From NCBI RefSeq assembly GCF_016908465.1, contig NZ_JAFBDY010000003.1, forward strand, positions 1-64,000: a DNA stretch of 64,000 nt, read 5' to 3'. This document shows, piece by piece, positions 18,201 through 26,908 of the stretch; within the stretch, counting starts at the first letter, position 1; every line of letters begins with the position of its first letter. The position numbers were made by a program, and so were the translations under genes. Origin of the DNA: Lysinibacillus composti (GTDB lineage: Bacteria; Bacillota; Bacilli; Bacillales_A; Planococcaceae). Below the pieces are notes generated by a model, which worked only from the letters and a program-made list of their open reading frames with translations, did not search any database and was not told where the DNA came from.

Positions 18201-18366
18201 TTGCACCTGGATATACGGTCATCACCGTTACAACTGGAATTGAGATATCCGGGATGGTTTCCATTTTCATTCTTGATGCTGAAAAAATCCCTGCACCCAT
18301 TAATATAATCGCTAAAAGCCATACAGCTAATTTATTTTTTACAACAAAATTGATAATCCCTTTCAC
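15298..18366 (-). CDS. swrC: RND-family efflux pump (SwrC/AcrB-like)
   Basis: Proton-driven RND exporter of the HAE family, 1022 aa, usual length. Typical features: N-terminal helix, the SVSGQQINEIELTYD and YPFEEKEQSI porter regions, and TM4 with AIGRVIDDSIVVVENIYR carrying the proton-relay aspartates, then a second internal repeat ending with LMLIGIVVTNAIVLVD. The best Bacillus relative is SwrC (YerP), linked to surfactin self-resistance and swarming; the actual substrate is not deducible. The GTG start follows AGGTAGGTG. Divergent from a TetR regulator with shared operators. Confidence 0.88.
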   Translation of the reverse strand: MKGIINFVVKNKLAVWLLAIILMGAGIFSASRMKMETIPDISIPVVTVMTVYPGATPEQVMDDISIPMEKAVTNLKGVSTVTSTSYSNMSNVQIEYDYGTDMAEAEREIKSILDNIPLPETAQDPTIARITINAFPILALSVSSESEDIVELTETVEQVVAPKFEGIDGVSSVSISGQQINEIELTYDEAKMASLGLTEDNVKQMIQASDVRVPLGLYPFEEKEQSIVVDGKVTSVDALKELVIPVTPTEQNPAPFVTLGDIAKIEMVGKVESVSRTNGKESIAIQIVKGQEANTVEVVNEAKDIAKELQSSIDGLKIDTTLDQGEPIEKSVETMLSKALFGAGFAIVIILLFLRDIKSTIISVISIPLSLLIAFTALYSLDITLNIMTLGAMTVAIGRVIDDSIVVVENIYRRLHLKDEKLKGRALVRSATIEMFIPILSSTLVTVAVFAPLVFVGGMVGELFMPFALTMTFALVASLIVAITVVPTLSHTLFKKQLYADKKVSQKERKSKLAQTYKSILAWTLNHKIVTSSIAIILLVASLFLAPVVGFSFIPGDEEKVMYVTYTPEAGELRDKTLENVGVVEQKMMEREDVETIQVSVGGNANAMMGGGTDGALMYIIFDPDTKDFSDVKTEVEEYIKELDQTGTWKSQNFNMSMSNNELSYTVYGDQLSEVEEVVGQVEDIMEESGNLKDVSSSLSERYDEYTLKFDQQTLLQYGLSTVQIAMMFNPNEQEDVVTKIEKDGKDIEVIVQKDKDLVGSFDELMDQQVPTASGSTVKLGDIVDVSEGTVSNTISRSKGQLYASVSGTVTTKDVTEASNEVKEKIDQLKLPKGVEVGTAGVTADMQEAFTQLAFAMLAAIAIVYFILVVTFGEGLAPFAILFSLPFTVIGALVGLWIAGETISVPALMGMLMLIGIVVTNAIVLVDRIIHMEHAGMPRRDAILEAGATRLRPILMTAIATIGALIPLAIGAEGSGLISKGLGVTVIGGLLSSTILTLIIVPIVYDILSKLLKKNRVQIEED

Positions 18367-18382
18367 TTCGGCACCTACCTTT

Positions 18383-18411
18383 TTGACTTATCGGTCACAT
18401 TTACATATAAT
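18383..18411 (+). promoter_or_regulatory. tetR-type regulator promoter
   Basis: TTGACT (18383-18388), 17-nt spacer, TATAAT (18406-18411). The spacer contains most of operator 1. Confidence 0.8.
18384..18397. promoter_or_regulatory. TetR operator 1
   Basis: TGACTTATCGGTCA, the palindromic form TGAC-N6-GTCA, nearly identical to operator 2. It overlaps the -35/spacer of the regulator promoter and lies just downstream of the exporter start site. Confidence 0.7.
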
Positions 18412-18435
18412 AATGACTATTCGGTCACGTGTCAA
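18407..18435 (-). promoter_or_regulatory. RND exporter promoter
   Basis: On the minus strand TTGACA (18430-18435), 17-nt spacer, TATTAT (18407-18412). It overlaps the regulator promoter's -10 face to face. Confidence 0.8.
18414..18427. promoter_or_regulatory. TetR operator 2
   Basis: TGACTATTCGGTCA, within the spacer of the exporter promoter. Its centre is 30 bp, close to three helical turns, from operator 1. Confidence 0.7.
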
Positions 18436-18473
18436 TTTACATCTATTTTTTTACCCATGACGGAGGAAAAAAT

Positions 18474-19328
18474 GTGTCTAAAAAAAGAATGATAATGGAG
18501 AAAGCCATTGAACTTTTTTCACAAAATAGTATCGAAACAACCTCGATCCAGGATATAACTACTGCATGTGGCATCTCTAAAGGTGCATTCTATTTAAGCT
18601 TTAAATCAAAGGATGACTTGCTAGTCGAAATTGTTGATTACTTTATGAAGAAAATCATTTTGAAACATAATATTGTGTTAAATGATCCAATCTCTGGAGA
18701 GGAAAAGCTACGCAAGTTTTTTTATTCCAACTTTAAGCTTCTAGAAGAGAATTACTCATTTATTACAATGAGTATGAGAGAACAATTACACCCAATTAAT
18801 GACCAAATCGTCCAAAAGTTAAACGAATTTAGTGCAATAATTGATGAAACTATTTTAATATTAATCAGCGAAACCTATGGAAACCTAATAGGTGAAAAAA
18901 AGTTCGATTTATTAACATCAATTAAAGGCCTTATGTGGAGCTTTACAGAATTTATTGCTACACATCCTGCGCAATACGATTTAGAAAAACTCACAGACAC
19001 TCTTGTGGAAAAAACAAATATTTTAGCCAAACATAGTTCAATGCAGTTTCTAAATGAATCGATATGGCGTTCAAAATCTACTCAATTTAATCGAATCGAG
19101 ATTTCGAAAGAAAAAATATTAGAGGAACTAGAACGAAATAATGAAACAACCGAGCATTCTCCCATTATTATAGAATCACTTCAACTATTAAAATTCGAAC
19201 TCCATACACCCTCTCCCCGTTTAGCTATCTTACTTGGACTCACAGCCAATCTTCAGCAACGTGATGAATTCTCTTGGCTTACCTTTTTAATTAAGCAATA
19301 CACTGCTACTTTGGGAAATGACTCGTAA
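18474..19328 (+). CDS. TetR/AcrR family transcriptional regulator
   Basis: Repressor-type protein of 284 aa. The N-terminal TetR helix-turn-helix is clear: IMEKAIELFSQNSIETTSIQDI followed by TACGISKGAFYLSFKSKDDLLVEIV. The C-terminal ligand domain is unrelated to known members by eye and is long for the family (usual 190-220 aa). The GTG at 18474 has GGAGG seven bases upstream; an upstream in-frame GTG at 18429 lies within operator 2's edge and lacks a ribosome binding site. It most likely represses itself and the divergent exporter. Confidence 0.9.
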   Translation: MSKKRMIMEKAIELFSQNSIETTSIQDITTACGISKGAFYLSFKSKDDLLVEIVDYFMKKIILKHNIVLNDPISGEEKLRKFFYSNFKLLEENYSFITMSMREQLHPINDQIVQKLNEFSAIIDETILILISETYGNLIGEKKFDLLTSIKGLMWSFTEFIATHPAQYDLEKLTDTLVEKTNILAKHSSMQFLNESIWRSKSTQFNRIEISKEKILEELERNNETTEHSPIIIESLQLLKFELHTPSPRLAILLGLTANLQQRDEFSWLTFLIKQYTATLGNDS

Positions 19329-19438
19329 TGAAGTTAAATTCGTGAAGCAATTGTTTACATTCGAATGTTTAAGAGGTGGAGTTCTAAATAAAATTAACAA
19401 GATTTATGCAATCGAAATCCCTTAGTTAAACGAAATAT

Positions 19439-19475
19439 AAAAAGGGACTGTCTTTTCGGACAGTCCCTTTTTTAT
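19439..19475. terminator. Bidirectional terminator between tetR gene and pdhD
   Basis: A 14-bp perfect stem AAAAGGGACTGTC-type (19439-19452 / 19459-19472) with loop TTTTCG and T-runs on both strands. Confidence 0.92.
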
Positions 19476-19482
19476 GTTTCAA

Positions 19483-20895
19483 TTATTTAGAAATGATGTG
19501 GATTGGATTGCCAAGTAATACTTCAGCAGTTTCCATTGTAATCTCACCTAAAGTTGGGTGAGGGTGAATAGTTAATGCGATATCTTCTGCAGTCATACCG
19601 CCTTCGATTGCTAAGCATAGTTCAGAAATCATATCAGAAGCGCCAGCACCTACGATTTGAGCACCTACTAATAATCCATCTTCTTTACGCGCAACAAGTT
19701 TCACAAAGCCTTCAGTTTGGTTTAATGCTAAAGCACGACCATTCGCTGCAAATGGGAATTTCGCAGCAGTTACTTCTAAACCTTCTGCTTTAGCTTGCTC
19801 TTCACTGTAACCTACAGTTGCCATTTCTGGATCTGTGAAGCATACAGCTGGAATTGCTAAATAATCAACGATTGAATGTTCACCAGCAATTGCTTCTGCA
19901 GCAACTTTACCTTCGTAAGAAGCTTTATGAGCAAGTTGTGGTCCAGCAACGATATCACCAATTGCATAGATGTTTGGAATGTTTGTACGGCATTGTTTGT
20001 CAACTTTTAATAATCCGCGTTCAGCAAATTCGATTCCAATTTGTTCTAAACCGATTTCATCAGTATTTGGACGACGACCTACAGTTACTAATACATAATC
20101 TGCATCAACTGTTTTCTCTTCTCCAGCAACTTCATAAGTAACAGTTACACCGTTTTCTGTTTCTTGAACACCTTTTGCAGATGCATTAACTTCAATTGTA
20201 ACACCTTTTTTCTTAAGGCCTTTTTTAACAATTTGAGTCATTTGTTTTTCGAAGCCAGCTAAAATATCTTTACCACCTTCGATAATTGTTACTTCAGTTC
20301 CAAAGTTTGCAAAAGCAGTTCCTAATTCAGTACCGATGTATCCGCCACCAATTACAACTAATTTTCCAGGTAATTCTTTTAAGTTAAGAGCACCTGTAGA
20401 ATTTAGTACACGTTCAGTATATTTGAAAGTTGGAATTTCAACCGGACGAGAACCTGTTGCTAAAATAGCATTCTTAAATGTATATGTTTGAGCTGAATCT
20501 CCGTTGATTACACGAACAGTGTTTGCATCAACAAAGTATGCTTCACCTTGTACAGTCTCAATTTTATTACCTTTTAAAAGTCCAGCTACGCCGCCAGTTA
20601 ATTTATTTACTACACTACTTTTGAATTCTTGTACTTTTTCAAAATTTAGTGTAACTTCAGAAGCAAAAACACCCATGTCTTCTGAATGTTTTGCATTTTC
20701 AAAGCGATGAGCAACCGAAATTAAAGCTTTTGAAGGAATACATCCAACATTTAGACATACCCCGCCCACTGTATCTTTTTCAACGACTGTTACTTTTTGT
20801 CCTAATTGAGCTGCACGAATTGCTGCAACATAGCCTCCAGGGCCTGCACCAACTACTAATGTGTCAATCTCGATTGCAAAATCTCCTACTACCAT
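19483..20895 (-). CDS. pdhD: Dihydrolipoyl dehydrogenase (E3)
   Basis: FAD-dependent E3 subunit of pyruvate dehydrogenase, 470 aa; reoxidises dihydrolipoamide with NAD+. The FAD motif [19 protein letters not shown], the redox-active disulfide [15 protein letters not shown], the NAD motif [12 protein letters not shown], and the C-terminal HPHPTLGE active-site histidine are all visible. Its ATG lies 3 nt after the pdhC stop, and the GGAGGCG ribosome binding site is inside the end of pdhC. Last gene of pdhABCD. The E3 may also serve 2-oxoglutarate or branched-chain complexes. Confidence 0.97.
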   Translation of the reverse strand: MVVGDFAIEIDTLVVGAGPGGYVAAIRAAQLGQKVTVVEKDTVGGVCLNVGCIPSKALISVAHRFENAKHSEDMGVFASEVTLNFEKVQEFKSSVVNKLTGGVAGLLKGNKIETVQGEAYFVDANTVRVINGDSAQTYTFKNAILATGSRPVEIPTFKYTERVLNSTGALNLKELPGKLVVIGGGYIGTELGTAFANFGTEVTIIEGGKDILAGFEKQMTQIVKKGLKKKGVTIEVNASAKGVQETENGVTVTYEVAGEEKTVDADYVLVTVGRRPNTDEIGLEQIGIEFAERGLLKVDKQCRTNIPNIYAIGDIVAGPQLAHKASYEGKVAAEAIAGEHSIVDYLAIPAVCFTDPEMATVGYSEEQAKAEGLEVTAAKFPFAANGRALALNQTEGFVKLVARKEDGLLVGAQIVGAGASDMISELCLAIEGGMTAEDIALTIHPHPTLGEITMETAEVLLGNPIHIISK

Positions 20896-20898
20896 TAT

Positions 20899-22266
20899 TT
20901 ACGCCTCCATTAATAAAAGTTCCGGTTCACTGAGCAAACGTTTCAAGTGATTTAAAGCGTTTTGCGCTGTTGCACCGTCGATCATACGATGATCGAAGCT
21001 CAATGATAATGCTAACACAGGTGCAGCTATAATTTCACCATTTTTTATTATTGGTTTCTCAGAAATTCTTCCGATTCCTAAAATTGCTACTTCAGGGTGG
21101 TTAATTACTGGAGTAAACCATTGTCCTCCTGCAGAACCAATATTCGTGATTGAACATGATCCACCTTTCATTTCATTAGGTGAAAGTTTACCGTCACGAG
21201 CTTTTGTAGCTAATTCATTGATTTCTGCTGAGATGGTAAATACTGATTTACGGTCAGCATTTTTAATAACCGGAACTAGTAGTCCTTTATCTGTGTCTGC
21301 TGCAATACCTATATTATAATAATGTTTTTGAATAATCTCGTTTGTTGCATCATCAAATGAACGATTGAACTCTGGATACTCACGTAATGTTGAAACTAAA
21401 GCTTTCACTACATACGGTAGATATGTTAACTTAATACCTTTATCTGCAGCAACTGCTTTGAATTTTTTACGATGAGCAACAAGTTCTGTTACGTCTACTT
21501 CGTCCATTAACGTTACATGAGGTGCAGTTTGTTTTGAATGTACCATTGCCTTCGCAATAGCTTTACGAATACCAGAAATTTTTTCTCTTGTTTCAGGGAA
21601 TTCACCTTCAAGATTTACAGGTACATTTGTTGTTGGTACTGTAACTTCTTGTTCAACAGTTTCTGCTACCTCAGCATTAACAGCAGTTTCAACAGTTGCT
21701 GAAGATGTTCCGTTAATATAGTTCTCAATATCTTCTTTTAAGATACGCCCATTCTTACCTGTTCCATTTACAAGATGAATATCAATTTCACGTTCACGAG
21801 CTAATTTACGAACGGAAGGCATTGCGATGATGCGTTTATTTGAATCAACCTCAACACTTTGCGCTGCTGCTTGTTCAGTTTGAACTGGAACCGGTGCAGG
21901 AGTTGGTGTTGGAGCAGGATTCGTATTGATTTGTTCGTGACTCGCTTGTACGGGTGCTGAAACTTCTGGTGTAGCGTTTGATTTTTCTTCCTGGTGATCA
22001 TCACCCTTAAACTGAAGGTTTTCGTATCCAGGTGCATCGATTCGAATAATTACATCTCCTACGACTGCAACAGAACCTTCATTAACTAAAATTTCCTTAA
22101 TTGTTCCTTCTACTGGCGAAGGCATTTCAACGACTGCTTTATCATTTTGAATTTCACAAAGCACATCATCTTCTTGAATTTTATCTCCTGGTTTTACGAA
22201 CCATTTTACGATTTCACCTTCATGTATACCTTCCCCAATGTCAGGCATGCGGAATTCAAAAGCCAT
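20899..22266 (-). CDS. pdhC: Dihydrolipoyl acetyltransferase (E2)
   Basis: E2 core of pyruvate dehydrogenase, 455 aa. One lipoyl domain (residues 1-80; lipoylated lysine in [10 protein letters not shown]), a Pro/Ala/Thr-rich linker ([12 protein letters not shown]), the E3/E1-binding domain ([18 protein letters not shown] near 150-185), a second linker, and the acyltransferase domain ending in the catalytic [10 protein letters not shown]. The ATG at 22266 gives the family N-terminus [13 protein letters not shown] with AAAGGGTG upstream; the GTG at 22275 overlaps that site. One lipoyl domain is typical for Bacilli. Confidence 0.96.
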   Translation of the reverse strand: MAFEFRMPDIGEGIHEGEIVKWFVKPGDKIQEDDVLCEIQNDKAVVEMPSPVEGTIKEILVNEGSVAVVGDVIIRIDAPGYENLQFKGDDHQEEKSNATPEVSAPVQASHEQINTNPAPTPTPAPVPVQTEQAAAQSVEVDSNKRIIAMPSVRKLAREREIDIHLVNGTGKNGRILKEDIENYINGTSSATVETAVNAEVAETVEQEVTVPTTNVPVNLEGEFPETREKISGIRKAIAKAMVHSKQTAPHVTLMDEVDVTELVAHRKKFKAVAADKGIKLTYLPYVVKALVSTLREYPEFNRSFDDATNEIIQKHYYNIGIAADTDKGLLVPVIKNADRKSVFTISAEINELATKARDGKLSPNEMKGGSCSITNIGSAGGQWFTPVINHPEVAILGIGRISEKPIIKNGEIIAAPVLALSLSFDHRMIDGATAQNALNHLKRLLSEPELLLMEA

Positions 22267-22288
22267 ATTTTTCACCCTTTCAAGTCAA

Positions 22289-23266
22289 TTAGAATGTTAA
22301 TACTTTTTTCGCTGTTTCTAAAATATCCTTATAGTTCGGAAGCCAAATATTTTCTGCTTGTGGGAAAGGATAAATCGTATCAGGCGCAGCTACACGTAAT
22401 ACCGGTGCTTCTAGGCTTAAAATTGCACGCTCTGTAATTTCAGCTACGACATTTGCAGCAATACCTGCTTGTTTTTGAGCTTCTTGTACAACGATTGCAC
22501 GATTTGTTTTTTCTACTGAAGCAATAATTGTTTCAATATCTAGTGGTTGAACAGTACGTAAATCTACAACTTCTACTGAATAACCCTCTTTTTCTAACTC
22601 TTCAGCAGCTTTCAAACTTTCATGAACCATTAATCCATATGCAAAGATCGATAAATCTGTACCTTCACGTTTTACATCCGCTTTACCAAGTGGAATTGTA
22701 TATGATTCTTCTGGTACTTCTTCACGTACTGAGCGATATAATTTTAAATGTTCTAAGAAAATAACTGGGTCATTATCACGAATTGATGAGATTAAAAGTC
22801 CCTTTGCATCATACGGAGTAGAAGGAATAACTACTTTTAACCCTGGTTGTTGTGCCATTAATCCTTCTAAACTGTCTGAATGCATTTCCGGTGTATGAAC
22901 GCCTCCACCAAATGGTGAGCGAATTGTTACTGGCATATTAAACGTATTTCCAGTTCTATAACGATAACGTGCTAATTGACCGCTAATTGAATCCATTACT
23001 TCAAAAACAAAGCCAAAGAATTGAATTTCAGGAACTGGACGATAGCCTGTTAATGATAACCCAATCGCTAGACCACCGATTCCAGATTCAGCAAGTGGTG
23101 TATCAAATACTCGTTCCACACCAAATTCCTTTTGCAGTCCTTCTGTTGCGCGGAATACACCGCCGTTTACACCAACGTCTTCGCCAAAAATTAATACATT
23201 TTCATCATCTTTAAGTTCACAGCGTAACGCATCCGTAATCGCTTGAATCATTGTCATTTGCGCCAT
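22289..23266 (-). CDS. pdhB: Pyruvate dehydrogenase E1 component, beta subunit
   Basis: E1-beta of the alpha2-beta2 pyruvate dehydrogenase, 325 aa, normal length. Transketolase-like pyrimidine domain with [18 protein letters not shown] and [15 protein letters not shown] near residues 28-70 and the C-terminal domain with [15 protein letters not shown] and [11 protein letters not shown]. With PdhA it binds thiamine diphosphate and decarboxylates pyruvate, acetylating the E2 lipoyl arm. It follows pdhA by 3 nt. Confidence 0.97.
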   Translation of the reverse strand: MAQMTMIQAITDALRCELKDDENVLIFGEDVGVNGGVFRATEGLQKEFGVERVFDTPLAESGIGGLAIGLSLTGYRPVPEIQFFGFVFEVMDSISGQLARYRYRTGNTFNMPVTIRSPFGGGVHTPEMHSDSLEGLMAQQPGLKVVIPSTPYDAKGLLISSIRDNDPVIFLEHLKLYRSVREEVPEESYTIPLGKADVKREGTDLSIFAYGLMVHESLKAAEELEKEGYSVEVVDLRTVQPLDIETIIASVEKTNRAIVVQEAQKQAGIAANVVAEITERAILSLEAPVLRVAAPDTIYPFPQAENIWLPNYKDILETAKKVLTF

Positions 23267-23269
23267 AGG

Positions 23270-24406
<1,137 letters not shown>

Positions 24407-24451
24407 TTAAAATTTTTCAATTTAATATTGATACAACCTTTAGATAAATTC

Positions 24452-24480
24452 AGTATATAGAAATAATTACATTCGGTCAA
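24452..24480 (-). promoter_or_regulatory. pdhA operon promoter
   Basis: Minus strand TTGACC (24475-24480), 17-nt spacer, TATACT (24452-24457): near-consensus sigma-A promoter. Confidence 0.75.
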
Positions 24481-24634
24481 TCACTGAAATCATTAAAAAT
24501 AGCACTTTTTTTCTCGATTAAACAAATTATCATTTTTTACCTCTGTTATAGAATTGTTTTCATCTGTATTAACACAGAGATGAAAAACACCATTATTCTC
24601 TATATACTAATCCACAATATTCATTGTTGCCCAT

Positions 24635-24683
24635 CTTCACAAAAGGTTACACTTGCATATAATGAAAATAATCTTTTGTGAAG
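24635..24683 (+). promoter_or_regulatory. def promoter bracketed by an inverted repeat
   Basis: TTCACA (24636-24641), 16-nt spacer, TATAAT (24658-24663). A perfect 11-bp inverted repeat CTTCACAAAAG (24635-24645) / CTTTTGTGAAG (24673-24683) encloses the -10 and start site, so a regulator bound to both arms is possible. Confidence 0.6.
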
Positions 24684-24777
24684 CAAAAACAAAAAACATA
24701 TGATATTTTTTAATAAGTCATTTAAAATATTTAAACGAGATGCATACATAATAAGTAATTATGAAAGGAAGTATATT

Positions 24778-25332
24778 ATGATTTTAATGGAGGATATCAT
24801 TCGTGAGGGTCATCCAACTTTACGAACAAGAGCAGAGGAAGTGAAGTTTCCTTTAACTGATGAAGACCGAAAATTGGCTAGCGATTTACTTGAGTATTTA
24901 ATTAATAGCCAAAATCCTGAAATGGCTGAAAAATATGGTTTACGTTCTGGAATTGGTTTAGCTGCAAACCAAGTAAACTCATTAAAAAGAATGTTCGCTT
25001 TACACTTGGAAGATCATAACGGGGAACTTTTAAGCTTTGTGGCGATAAATCCTAAAATTGTTAGTCATTCAGTTGAAAAATCATATATCCCATCTGGTGA
25101 GGGCTGTCTTTCAGTTGATCGTCAGGTGCCAGGATATGTTCCGCGTCATGCCCGTATAACGGTAAAATTCTTTACAGTAGACGGTGAACAAAAGAAAATT
25201 CGTCTTAAAGGTTTACCTGCTATTGCTTTTCAGCATGAATTAGATCATTTAAACGGGGTCATGTTCTATGATCACATTAATAAAGAAAATCCATTTGCAG
25301 AAGTCCCTGATTCTGTACCATTAGGTGAATAG
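24778..25332 (+). CDS. def: Peptide deformylase
   Basis: Metalloenzyme that removes the formyl group from the N-terminal methionine of nascent proteins. Motif II EGCLS and motif III QHELDHLNG supply the Cys and two His metal ligands. Motif I reads GIGLAANQ rather than the common GxGLAAPQ, a substitution of the proline. At 184 aa it is the DefB (YkrB)-type enzyme, and pdhA next to it is also the Bacillus order. The ATG at 24778 has AAAGGAAG upstream; the track-length extension to 24700 is unsupported. Confidence 0.93.
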   Translation: MILMEDIIREGHPTLRTRAEEVKFPLTDEDRKLASDLLEYLINSQNPEMAEKYGLRSGIGLAANQVNSLKRMFALHLEDHNGELLSFVAINPKIVSHSVEKSYIPSGEGCLSVDRQVPGYVPRHARITVKFFTVDGEQKKIRLKGLPAIAFQHELDHLNGVMFYDHINKENPFAEVPDSVPLGE

Positions 25333-25345
25333 GTTAAAAAAGGAA

Positions 25346-25380
25346 GGAGATGTCAATTGAAATTGACATCTCCTCTTTAT
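25346..25380 (+). terminator. Terminator after def
   Basis: A 13-bp perfect stem (25346-25358 / 25361-25373) followed by TCTTTATGTTTATTT. Confidence 0.8.
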
Positions 25381-25453
25381 GTTTATTTCCTGAACCTTTA
25401 CCAACCTTAGATTTTTCACTTCATCGCCTTGTTGCCATCTTTTACTACACTGG

Positions 25454-26224
25454 TTAAATAATGTTTAAGTCTTTCATTACTTTAGCTAATCCATCGCGGT
25501 CAACATGATCCGCTACTACATCTGCAATTTCCTTTACTCTATCATGGCCATTGCCCATCGCAACTCCAGTTCCTACTGCTTTTAACATCTCTATATCATT
25601 CAAGCCATCACCAAATGCAATGGCATTAGATATTGGAATATCCATTTTATTCAATAGCATTTGAATTCCTCGTGCCTTTGAACCTTCTTTTGGTAGGATA
25701 TCACATGAGTAACGGTGCCAACGAACAAAATTCACATCAGGAAAAGTTTCTTTATAAAGCGCATCATCCTTTTCTTCCATAAAAATTAGTGTTTGATATA
25801 CGATATTTTTTTCATAAAATGTTGGATTTATCACAGGATAAGGGAAACGGAGAGCATTCATACTTTCTTGAATAAAATCATGGTTAGGTTCTGACGCAAT
25901 CATTTGCTCTGCATCTAAAAAGACAACAGGGTGTTTTCTTTCGTTTCCAAATTCGATAATATCGGATAGTTGTTGTTTTGAAACACCATCTGTAAAGATC
26001 ACTTCCCCTTTATAAACAACATATTGTCCATTAAAAGTAACGTATGTATCAATCTCTAATTCATCTAATATTTCATCAATCATAAATGGAGCTCTACCTG
26101 TAGCAATTGCGATTTCATATCCATTTTCTTTTGCTTGAGTAATTGCCTTTTTTGCAGAAGCTGGTAGTTGCTTATTTAAATTATAAAGTGTCCCATCTAC
26201 ATCAAAAAATAAAATTTTTTTCAT
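25454..26224 (-). CDS. ykrA: HAD-superfamily Cof-type sugar phosphatase (YkrA-like)
   Basis: A 256-aa haloacid dehalogenase hydrolase of the Cof (IIB cap) subfamily. Motif I FFDVDGTLYN at the N-terminus, motif II ATGRAP, motif III lysine in the KEGSKARGIQ region, and motif IV FGDGLNDIEML are intact, so it should hydrolyse phosphorylated sugars or cofactors; the natural substrate is unknown. Its place between def and rpoY-rnjA matches ykrA in Bacillus. Confidence 0.85.
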   Translation of the reverse strand: MKKILFFDVDGTLYNLNKQLPASAKKAITQAKENGYEIAIATGRAPFMIDEILDELEIDTYVTFNGQYVVYKGEVIFTDGVSKQQLSDIIEFGNERKHPVVFLDAEQMIASEPNHDFIQESMNALRFPYPVINPTFYEKNIVYQTLIFMEEKDDALYKETFPDVNFVRWHRYSCDILPKEGSKARGIQMLLNKMDIPISNAIAFGDGLNDIEMLKAVGTGVAMGNGHDRVKEIADVVADHVDRDGLAKVMKDLNII

Positions 26225-26273
26225 TTAGAGAACAGTCCTTCCAAATTATATTTAGTCTGTAAATATAAATTAC

Positions 26274-26302
26274 TTTACACACAACTAAAATTATATTATA
26301 AT
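26274..26302 (+). promoter_or_regulatory. Promoter of the 23-codon peptide gene
   Basis: TTTACA (26274-26279), exact 17-nt spacer, TATAAT (26297-26302). Predicted start site about 15 nt before the ATG, so the leader is barely longer than the ribosome binding site. Confidence 0.75.
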
Positions 26303-26323
26303 ATCACCAAGGAGTGATGTGCC

Positions 26324-26395
26324 ATGTTAAAACGACTCAAAAAGAAAATTTTGAAACGATTAAATGGCGTCCTCGGAAAAAAATCGATTGCTTAA
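26324..26395 (+). CDS. 23-residue cationic amphipathic peptide
   Basis: A short gene with every expected signal: consensus promoter, AAGGAG ribosome binding site ending about 8 bases before ATG, and a terminator that begins at the stop codon. The product starts MLKRLKKKILKRL and ends GKKSIA; it has seven Lys and two Arg, no acidic residue, and Leu/Ile at 2, 5, 9, 10, 13 and 17, i.e. an amphipathic basic helix. I do not recognise it. Membrane-binding or RNA/ribosome-binding roles are both possible. Confidence 0.65.
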   Translation: MLKRLKKKILKRLNGVLGKKSIA

Positions 26396-26427
26396 GCCCT
26401 TCTATTTTGAAGGGCTTTTCTTTATTT
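26394..26427 (+). terminator. Terminator of the 23-codon peptide gene
   Basis: A 9-bp perfect stem AAGCCCTTC / GAAGGGCTT (26394-26402 / 26409-26417) followed by TTCTTTATTTT; it begins inside the stop codon. Confidence 0.85.
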
Positions 26428-26477
26428 TAAAGGAGTCACATGATAATATAAAGGAAATGCATTTTTATCAAATTTAC

Positions 26478-26578
26478 CCTGGCAAATTTGCGCCCAGATT
26501 TTACCCAAGCATACACGGGTATTTCCATTAAAAATCTGTAGCATCCGCCGGTGGCTTAACCTTATACAGTCGAGGTTA
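26478..26578. repeat. Nested-hairpin element upstream of rpoY
   Basis: CAGATTTT (26495-26502) pairs with AAAATCTG (26531-26538) and encloses ACCC/GGGT. It is flanked by ggcaaatttgcgcc and ccgccggtggc and followed by a TAACCT/AGGTTA hairpin (26557-26578). Compositionally unlike its AT-rich surroundings; it looks like an interspersed element, but no second copy occurs in this window. Confidence 0.45.
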
Positions 26579-26606
26579 GTAAACAACGAATTGTAATCTC
26601 ATTACT

Positions 26607-26612
26607 TATAAT
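26607..26612 (+). promoter_or_regulatory. Possible rpoY -10 element
   Basis: A perfect TATAAT 80 bp before rpoY, but no convincing -35 at 16-18 nt. Confidence 0.3.
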
Positions 26613-26692
26613 AGTGGGACACTTCTACTGTATGAGTTAAATTTATGGAAAGTTAAAAATGCAAAATTGTACGCTTCAAAAGGAGAGAAATT

Positions 26693-26902
26693 ATGATTTA
26701 CAAAGTTTATTACCAAGAAAATGCTAATGAAGTACCAGTTCGCGAAAATACGAAAAGTCTTTATTTAGAAGCATCTTCTGAAAGAGAAGTCCGCCAATAT
26801 TTAAAAGACCGTAACTACAACATTGAGTTTGTTCAATTACTTGAAGGTAAATATTTAGAATATGAACAAGCTAGTCCAAATTTCCGACTGGAGAATGCAT
26901 AA
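26693..26902 (+). CDS. rpoY: RNA polymerase epsilon subunit RpoY
   Basis: A 69-aa DUF1447 protein, the small epsilon subunit that binds RNA polymerase in Firmicutes. It begins [20 protein letters not shown] and contains the family's [13 protein letters not shown] and [13 protein letters not shown] segments; length is standard. ATG with AAAGGAGAG eight bases upstream. It is 6 bp from rnjA, the conserved rpoY-rnjA (ykzG-ykqC) operon of Bacilli. Confidence 0.93.
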   Translation: MIYKVYYQENANEVPVRENTKSLYLEASSEREVRQYLKDRNYNIEFVQLLEGKYLEYEQASPNFRLENA

Positions 26903-26908
26903 TTCACT

